Positions 13,303 through 19,122 of a stretch of 19,122 nucleotides of DNA are shown one piece after another. Made by a program: the position numbers and the translations under genes. The DNA is from an uncultured bacterium (GTDB lineage: Bacteria > Bacillota > Negativicutes > Acidaminococcales > Acidaminococcaceae): assembly GCA_905215645.1 (NCBI GenBank), contig CAJMQS010000039.1, positions 1 to 19,122 of the forward strand, read 5' to 3'. Below the pieces are notes generated by a model. That model saw nothing but the letters and a program-made list of their open reading frames with translations. It was not told where the DNA came from and did no database searches. Positions within the stretch are counted from its first letter, which is position 1. Each line of letters opens with the position of its first letter.

Positions 13303-16300
13303 TCAATTGAATCTCACATACACCGCCTTCAGGTCTTCCAGCCCCAGGCCCATTTTTTGGAACCCGGTGTGGAGAGCCGCTTCGGACAGTTCCTTGTTCT
13401 TCTTCGGGTCTCCGGCTTCCAGCAACTGGAGGGCTGCTGCATCCACAGGATGGATGTTGAAGGAGACTCCGTTGTACACCAGCCGGTAGCTCCCTTCCCC
13501 ACTAGGCAGAGTCAGAGGGGTGGTGTATTCCCGGTGCTGGGTATTGGGCTGATCCGGTTCCGGCAGCCGCATGCCGCTGGGAGTGATCTGCACCTTCTCC
13601 GGCAGGCTTTCCACGTCGAAGGTGCCATAGTTGGTCACTTTGCCGTCCAGCACTTTGAAGAAGGGGATGGATTTCTTTTCCCGGTACCAGGTCCGTCCGC
13701 CGTCCCGATGTTCCTCTTCGCCCCGGAAATCGTCCATGGAAGGTTCTTCCACTTCTCCTTTCCCTTCGGGCACCGGATTGGGTCTGTCCGGCGTGATATC
13801 CGGCTTCACCGGTCTTTCCACCGGAGTGATAGTCACTTTGGCATCCCCGCCCAGGATGTTGTAGTTCTTCAGGAAGTCCAGATACTGGTTGGTGGTTTCC
13901 GTAGTGAACTCATACCGTCCCGGAGCATTGGTGTAGGAATTGTTGTCCAGGTACGCGTTCCCGTAGGACCCGTAGTTGAACTTCAGGTCGGACACGTTCT
14001 TCTCGTCCCCGTTGGTGAGTCCCGTCACTCCGGACGTGGTGAACTTCACGGTGCCAAAAGGCGTGGTCACGTCCTTGGTGTCAACGGTCAGGTCCGCCTT
14101 GTTGACGATGATGTCCCCTTTGATGGTGACAAGGTAGTTCTTCCGGGCATCGCTGCCATTTTCATGGACGATTCCGCCTCCGTCAGATTCCAGGTCATTT
14201 TTGTAGATCCCGGCATCCGCCGTAGTCCGGCCGGCCCGGTTGGTTTCATAGGCCCCGCCGGCTTTGGGGGTCATGGTGAGCCCAGCGGTGGAAATGGTAT
14301 CCCCATTCACCAGAGGCGGCGTAGCGATTTCCTTGAAGGACCGGTCCGCCGAACCGTAGGTCTGGATCATCTCGTTATCCACGGTGATGGCCACCGGGGT
14401 CAGGGTCATAGTCCCTTCGGACAGTTCCAGATTGTAATTCTTCAGCGTATCTTTGTCCAGCTGGGTATCGATCCGGTAGCTGTCCAGGCTGCCGTCCGCC
14501 TTATACTTCACATCATTGGTCCGGGTGTCGCTCAGCAGGGCCTTAGAGGTGTTGTGGATGCCGATTTCAGAAACCAGATCCGCCAAGTCATCCCCGTTCT
14601 GTTCCCCGGTGACTTCCGTTTGCTTCAGGTCCGCTCCCACTTTGTCTGCGGCCCCGTAAGCTTCGGTGTAGTCCCCCACCTTCAGTTTCAGGGTGGCCTT
14701 GTCGATGGAAGCATCGGCTCCGTCAATCTTTACGGTGTAGTTCTGCAGGGTCTTCTCTGTAGTCCCGGTCAGTTGATACCCGGTGCCTGCATCCTGGGTC
14801 TTGGCGCCCTTGGCGATCTTATCCGGATCCGTGGCGTCCCCGGTGTTGGTATAGGTGATATCCCCGCTAGCAATGGCTTTCGTCACTACATCCGTGCTGT
14901 CCCCGTTGGCCATCACCAGCTTACTGGCGTCGTAGCCGTACTTGCTGGTATCGAAAGCTGTACCGTAGGTAGTGGATACGTCGTTGAGCTTCAGATGGAT
15001 CTCCGCCGGGGTAACAGTGGATGTCCCGTCCACGTAAGAAACTTCATAATTGTTGGCCGTATCGCCAGCAACCGTGAAGTCCCCGATCAGCTTCCAGTCT
15101 CCCACATCCTGGGTCTTTACCTTGTCGTTATTGGCATCGTTCTTTTCCCCTGTGTTGGTGTAAGTGACACTGATCTGGTTGTTCTTCAGGGTTTCATCCG
15201 TATCCCCGTTGGCGTTCCCAGAGATGGTATAGGTGTACTGAGTCTTGTCGAAGTCATTTCCGTAGACCGTGCTCACGTCCCCTACGGTCAGGGTCAGTTT
15301 GGCCTTCTTGACCGTAGAAGTCCCCGGGTTCACCACTTTGATGTTGTAGTTGTCCAGGGTCTTGGCAGTGCTGCCGGTAATCTGGTAACTGCCTGCGTTC
15401 TGGGTCTTGACGTTTTCGTTATTGGGATCGGATTTCGCCCCACCGTTCACATAAGTGAAATCGCTGTCCTGGAGGACATCAGTGATGGCCGCTGCGGCAT
15501 CTCCGTTGGTCAGGCCCTGCAGATCTGCCGCATCCTTTTTGTACCCATAGGTGCTGCTGTCGAAGCCCTGCCCATAGGTAGTGGAGACGTCTTTCAGGGT
15601 CAGGGTCAAGTCCGCCTTATCCACGGTGGAATCAGCCCCATCAATGAATACCTTATAGTTCTGCAGGGTCTTCTCCGTGGTCCCAGTCAGTTTGTATCCT
15701 GTTCCTGCGTTTTGGGTCTTCACATCCTCATTGTCCGGATCCGTGGCGTCCCCGGTGTTGGTATAGGTGATATCCCCGCTAGCAATGGCTTTCGTCACTA
15801 CATCCGTGCTGTCCCCGTTGGCCATCACCAGCTTACTGGCGTCGTAGCCGTACTTGCTGGTATCGAAAGCTGTACCGTAGGTAGTGGATACGTCGTTGAG
15901 CTTCAGATGGATTTCCGCCGGGGTAACAGTGGATGTCCCGTCCACGTAGGTAACATCATAATTGTTGGCCGTATCGCCGGCAACCGTGAAATTTCCGATC
16001 AGCTTCCAGTCTCCCACATCCTGGGTCTTTACCTTGTCATTATTGGCATCGGTCTTTTCCCCGGTATTGGTGTAAGTGACGCTGATCTGGTTGTTCTTCA
16101 GGGTTTCATCCGTATCCCCGTTGGCGTTGCCGGAAATGGTGTAAGTGTACTTCGTCTTATCGAAGCCCGTACCGTAGACCGTGCTCACGTCCCCTACAGT
16201 CAGGGTCAGTTTGGCCTTATTTACCGTGGATTTCCCGTCGGTGATATGGACGGTATAGTCAGAGAGATCTTTGCTGGCAGCCCCCTGGAGTGCATAGGTC

Positions 16301-19122
16301 CCGGCGTTCTGGGTCAGGGCCCCATTGGCAATCTTGACCGGATCGGTGGCATCCCCTGTGTTGGTGTAATTCAGGAACTTTTCTCCCAGAACAGCATCCT
16401 GGGTATCCCCGTTCACCAGTCCGCCTTTTGCCGTATCAATGGTGTAGGTATACTTGTCCGTGTCGAAGGCTGTCCCATAGGTAGTGGACACATCCCCCAC
16501 CGTCAGGTAGAGATCAGCCGGAGTAACAGTAATGGTGCCGCTGCCGGTGACCTCATAGTTGGCAGAAGCATCGCTGCCGTCGCTGGCCTTTATCTCTGCA
16601 CTGGAAGTCAAGTATTGCTTATCATACCTGCCTGTGTGGGCTGTATCGTTGCTGCCCTTGCTGTCCGCATAGCTGCCGTCGGTGGCAATGGTATATTGGA
16701 TATCGCCCAGCGTATCTCCGTTCACCAGCTGGGTTTTGTCGTAGGAAGGCGTCCCATTGGTCACTGCAGTATTGCCGTAGGTCTGGGTGCCATCGGTGCT
16801 GATGGTCAGGGTCTTCCGGAGAATTTCGATATCCCCATTGACCGTTTTCAGGTCATACCCGTTCAGCGCCTTGGCCCCATTTTCATCCACATGGAATATA
16901 TAGAATGCCTTTTTCCCATCAGAAGCCGTCTTGTCTTCATCCCCCTGGGTCCGGGTGGCCCCTGCCGCTGCCCCATCACTGGAAACAGCCACAGCATCCG
17001 TTCCGGTTTTTGTCCCATCAGAACTGGTCACGTAGGTCAGATAGTCGGCTTCCTTGAAATTGCTGAACTGGGTCACATCGATATCGCTGCCGTTGGAATC
17101 CTTATAGGTGGCCGAGGTGCTCAGCAAATCCCGCAGCTGGTCATCGGTAAGGGTATCCCCGTAGGTTTTTTGCTGGCTGCCCCCGGAAATGGTGATTACC
17201 GGAGTCACCTGGAAGATGAACTTGTTGCTGCTGGTATCCGCATAGTCCGTAAGGGTATTGCCGGAACTGTTGCCGAGTACTGTGCTGTTGGCATCGGATT
17301 TGGCCGTCCACTGGGCATTGGTACCGCTGATCAGATTGCTGCCCAGGCTGGTACCATAGTCGCTGGGGGAATTCACATAGACCTGCCAAGTACCGCCGGT
17401 ACCGGTGGTGATGGCAGATGTGCCGGTGGTGCTGTTCACCAAGGACCCTTGGCTGCCCTGGGCATCCACCGCCACGGCTCCTTCTGCGCTGCTGGCCGCA
17501 GCCAGGGTCCCAGCGGTGGTTTTCCCATTGTAGTCCACCCCGGCGCCCAAAGTGATCCGGCCCGTATCTCCGGTGGAAGTGAGGCTGATCTTCCCGCCAT
17601 TCAACGTATCATTGCTGTCGGTATACCCGTTAGATTCCACCCCGTGGACTGTCAGATCACCGGCTGCTTGGATGGTCACACTGTCCAGCTGGAAGGCGGT
17701 GTTTTGATACCCATCGGTACGGGTGGCGATGTCGCTGGCAGAAGCCGTTGTATCCGTGGTACCGGAATGGATTTCCCCGCCTACCGATACGGTTCCCCCG
17801 GAAAGGTAGACCCCATGGTCCGCATAGATGGTGCCGTATTTGTAGTTGGTGGCGGTATTCTTTTCATTCCCGATGGTCACAGCCCCGGTGCTTTCGATGT
17901 TCACCGTATCCAGGGCCTTGCCCTTCCCGATATCCCCTTCCAGGTTGACAGTGCCAGTGCCGGCTTTGATGTTCAGGCTAGAATTGGCCAGGTTGGTTTC
18001 CTTGATGAAGCCCACGGTGGTATCCCCGCCCATGGCCGCATCGTCCCATTTGCCGGTGGTGCCATATCCTACGGTCAGGAAAGGTGCACTGTTGTCCGGC
18101 TGGGAACGGGTCTTGTTCCCGTCTTTATAGGTATCCCAGTTCACATACCCATAAACGGTTTCCCCATAATTTCCTGTCTTCCAGTTGGAATTGGCATTGC
18201 TGTAGAACTGGGTCCCCTTTCCATTGTTGGCTTCCCCTTCGGGACCGGTGACCCAGTACATCCCGTCCTGATAGGTAGGATCATCGGGCATGCCGTAATA
18301 GGAATAGGGGTAGGCCTTGTCGTTGTTAGTGGAACCGGTTTTGTTCAGTACGCCGGATCCCCGGCCGCCGGCCCAGAGGATCTGCTGTCCGTTGGGCGTG
18401 GTCAGGGAGTTTTCCAGGATGGTGGTGATGGTGGCCAGGTAGGAATCCCCTACAGCGGAACCCCCTTTGGTATCTCCCTGGGCCAGTTCTTTAGATGCGA
18501 ACCAGTTGGTGGCCAAGAGATGGCTGATGTCATCCTTCAGGTTGTTGTAGACCGTCTCTCCATTGAGCATCTTGGTGGTATCGGTGCTGGCCGTATCGCT
18601 CTGGAGATTGGCCAGTGCCGTGGACAGGTAGGTCTTGAACTGGGCTGCGGTCACATTCGAACCATCGGCATTGCGCACATAAGTATTGGTCTTATTGCCC
18701 ACCGTTTCGGTCACGATTTTGACCCCACTGTCCTGGCTGATATACCGATTGGCAAAGTTGGCCGTGTTGTAGGTGAGCTGGTAGTTCAGCCATTGTTCCA
18801 AGGTCATGCTGCCTTTGGTGATGACGACGGAAGCATAGCCCTTCCCCTTATCCACGCTGACGCTGGTAGAACTCCCATCCCCCAGCCAGCGGACATTCTG
18901 GGTATCGGCTTCAGAAAAGGTGTAATGGGGCTGTCCGGCTGCATATTCCTGGGCTTCCGTAGTATATTCATAGGTTCCATCTGCATTCTTCACATAATTG
19001 CCGTTGCTGTCTTTTACATAGTTGATGCCCTGGTAATGATAGGCCGGGACCGTGCCGCTTTTCAGGTAGCTTTCCACGGTCTTTTCCACCAGGGTATCCC
19101 AGGTGTCCGTCCCGTATACATA
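13303..19122 (-). CDS. Giant repeat adhesin with MBG/YDG-type domains, N terminus outside the window
   Basis: The visible 1939 residues are the C-terminal part of a secreted surface protein; the frame is open to the window edge, so the true start and signal peptide are missing. Residues 1 to about 640 are polar, Gly/Thr/Asn-rich, with beta-helix-like stretches such as GTVNLEGDIGKGK, as in filamentous-haemagglutinin-type exoproteins. From about 640 to 1765 there are eleven repeats of roughly 95-125 residues, most opening like LTLTVGDVSTTYG, followed by NGD and ending in a STVxxA-like beta strand; this is the MBG/YDG family pattern. A Pro-rich linker leads to a C-terminal domain ending YVRFN. 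There is no LPXTG, no membrane anchor and no recognisable autotransporter barrel. Adhesion is inferred. Confidence 0.85.
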   Translation of the reverse strand, partial: YVYGTDTWDTLVEKTVESYLKSGTVPAYHYQGINYVKDSNGNYVKNADGTYEYTTEAQEYAAGQPHYTFSEADTQNVRWLGDGSSTSVSVDKGKGYASVVITKGSMTLEQWLNYQLTYNTANFANRYISQDSGVKIVTETVGNKTNTYVRNADGSNVTAAQFKTYLSTALANLQSDTASTDTTKMLNGETVYNNLKDDISHLLATNWFASKELAQGDTKGGSAVGDSYLATITTILENSLTTPNGQQILWAGGRGSGVLNKTGSTNNDKAYPYSYYGMPDDPTYQDGMYWVTGPEGEANNGKGTQFYSNANSNWKTGNYGETVYGYVNWDTYKDGNKTRSQPDNSAPFLTVGYGTTGKWDDAAMGGDTTVGFIKETNLANSSLNIKAGTGTVNLEGDIGKGKALDTVNIESTGAVTIGNEKNTATNYKYGTIYADHGVYLSGGTVSVGGEIHSGTTDTTASASDIATRTDGYQNTAFQLDSVTIQAAGDLTVHGVESNGYTDSNDTLNGGKISLTSTGDTGRITLGAGVDYNGKTTAGTLAAASSAEGAVAVDAQGSQGSLVNSTTGTSAITTGTGGTWQVYVNSPSDYGTSLGSNLISGTNAQWTAKSDANSTVLGNSSGNTLTDYADTSSNKFIFQVTPVITISGGSQQKTYGDTLTDDQLRDLLSTSATYKDSNGSDIDVTQFSNFKEADYLTYVTSSDGTKTGTDAVAVSSDGAAAGATRTQGDEDKTASDGKKAFYIFHVDENGAKALNGYDLKTVNGDIEILRKTLTISTDGTQTYGNTAVTNGTPSYDKTQLVNGDTLGDIQYTIATDGSYADSKGSNDTAHTGRYDKQYLTSSAEIKASDGSDASANYEVTGSGTITVTPADLYLTVGDVSTTYGTAFDTDKYTYTIDTAKGGLVNGDTQDAVLGEKFLNYTNTGDATDPVKIANGALTQNAGTYALQGAASKDLSDYTVHITDGKSTVNKAKLTLTVGDVSTVYGTGFDKTKYTYTISGNANGDTDETLKNNQISVTYTNTGEKTDANNDKVKTQDVGDWKLIGNFTVAGDTANNYDVTYVDGTSTVTPAEIHLKLNDVSTTYGTAFDTSKYGYDASKLVMANGDSTDVVTKAIASGDITYTNTGDATDPDNEDVKTQNAGTGYKLTGTTEKTLQNYKVFIDGADSTVDKADLTLTLKDVSTTYGQGFDSSTYGYKKDAADLQGLTNGDAAAAITDVLQDSDFTYVNGGAKSDPNNENVKTQNAGSYQITGSTAKTLDNYNIKVVNPGTSTVKKAKLTLTVGDVSTVYGNDFDKTQYTYTISGNANGDTDETLKNNQISVTYTNTGEKNDANNDKVKTQDVGDWKLIGDFTVAGDTANNYEVSYVDGTSTVTPAEIHLKLNDVSTTYGTAFDTSKYGYDASKLVMANGDSTDVVTKAIASGDITYTNTGDATDPDKIAKGAKTQDAGTGYQLTGTTEKTLQNYTVKIDGADASIDKATLKLKVGDYTEAYGAADKVGADLKQTEVTGEQNGDDLADLVSEIGIHNTSKALLSDTRTNDVKYKADGSLDSYRIDTQLDKDTLKNYNLELSEGTMTLTPVAITVDNEMIQTYGSADRSFKEIATPPLVNGDTISTAGLTMTPKAGGAYETNRAGRTTADAGIYKNDLESDGGGIVHENGSDARKNYLVTIKGDIIVNKADLTVDTKDVTTPFGTVKFTTSGVTGLTNGDEKNVSDLKFNYGSYGNAYLDNNSYTNAPGRYEFTTETTNQYLDFLKNYNILGGDAKVTITPVERPVKPDITPDRPNPVPEGKGEVEEPSMDDFRGEEEHRDGGRTWYREKKSIPFFKVLDGKVTNYGTFDVESLPEKVQITPSGMRLPEPDQPNTQHREYTTPLTLPSGEGSYRLVYNGVSFNIHPVDAAALQLLEAGDPKKNKELSEAALHTGFQKMGLGLEDLKAVYVRFN
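14822..15310 (-). repeat. Internal duplication in the adhesin, C-terminal copy
   Basis: This segment matches 15734-16222 at a constant offset of 912 bp (304 codons, about three repeat domains). The first 179 bp (14822-15000) are identical to 15734-15912, including third codon positions; the remainder has scattered substitutions. It encodes most of one EIHLKLNDVSTTYGTAFD-type domain and the preceding KLTLTVGDVSTVYG-type domain. Confidence 0.9.
15734..16222 (-). repeat. Internal duplication in the adhesin, N-terminal copy
   Basis: This is the partner of 14822-15310, offset 912 bp. The 179-bp perfect block suggests recent duplication or gene conversion. Just outside the block (below 15734) the sequence diverges: this copy continues with DNEDVKTQ, whereas the other copy has DKIAKGAKTQ, which resembles a different domain in the array (coded near 16340). 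Confidence 0.9.

Noticed and set aside
13303..13420. LPXTG sorting signal or autotransporter beta-barrel at the adhesin C terminus
   Set aside because: No LPXTG-like motif, hydrophobic segment or positive tail is present, and the last ~140 residues are too short and too charged for a barrel.
1..19122. Insertion sequences, prophage genes or integrases
   Set aside because: No transposase, integrase or phage gene was found on either strand.

Overview
The window looks like chromosomal DNA of a diderm Firmicute of the class Negativicutes, most likely an Acidaminococcaceae or Veillonellaceae relative. It has a Firmicutes-type T-box in front of ileS, the prmA-rsmE-mtaB-hinT-rpsU-yqeY gene order common in Firmicutes, a Na+-pumping decarboxylase beta subunit typical of amino-acid or lactate fermenters of this class, and a very large adhesin built of MBG/YDG-type repeats with no LPXTG anchor. 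The taxon is an inference from gene content; no rRNA marker is present.

Layout. 1-184: spacer with four short hairpins and a tandem heptamer array. 185-7083, all minus strand: ileS with its own T-box leader and promoter, preceded by a four-gene operon (FMN-dependent alpha-hydroxy-acid dehydrogenase with a Cys-rich N terminus, ktrB, ktrA, TrmH/SpoU RNA methyltransferase). 7084-7361: divergent promoter region with a palindrome between two promoters, and an attenuator-like leader on the plus strand. 7362-8649, plus strand: oadB/gcdB-like beta subunit followed by a 40-residue single-helix protein that looks like a minimal gamma/delta subunit. 8650-8894: convergent spacer with a three-hairpin element closed by inverted heptamer arrays, flanked by two terminators in crossed order. 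8895-13025, minus strand: prmA, rsmE, mtaB, hinT, rpsU and yqeY, a translation and RNA-modification cluster, with an additional strong promoter at rpsU. rpsU (58 aa) is short but clear. 13026-13302: spacer with a long imperfect palindrome and a bidirectional terminator. 13303-19122, minus strand: the C-terminal 1939 residues of a giant repeat adhesin whose start lies beyond the window.

How the genes work together. The middle of the window looks like a cation-handling locus: KtrAB takes up K+ (Na+-coupled in characterised members) and is transcribed divergently from a Na+-extruding decarboxylase beta subunit, with a palindrome between the promoters. The prmA-to-yqeY block is translation housekeeping. 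The adhesin is a surface-interaction gene and occupies the position where dnaJ often precedes prmA in Firmicutes.

The most unusual signal is not a gene. All four main spacers examined carry short tandem arrays with a 7-bp period, usually as inverted pairs or beside hairpins. The unit sequence differs from spacer to spacer (YCNGACT, GTCATAN, NNCAGAY, AGTGAAG) but the period stays 7. This resembles the heptanucleotide STRR repeats of cyanobacteria and may mark an undescribed repeat family or repeat-generating process in this lineage.
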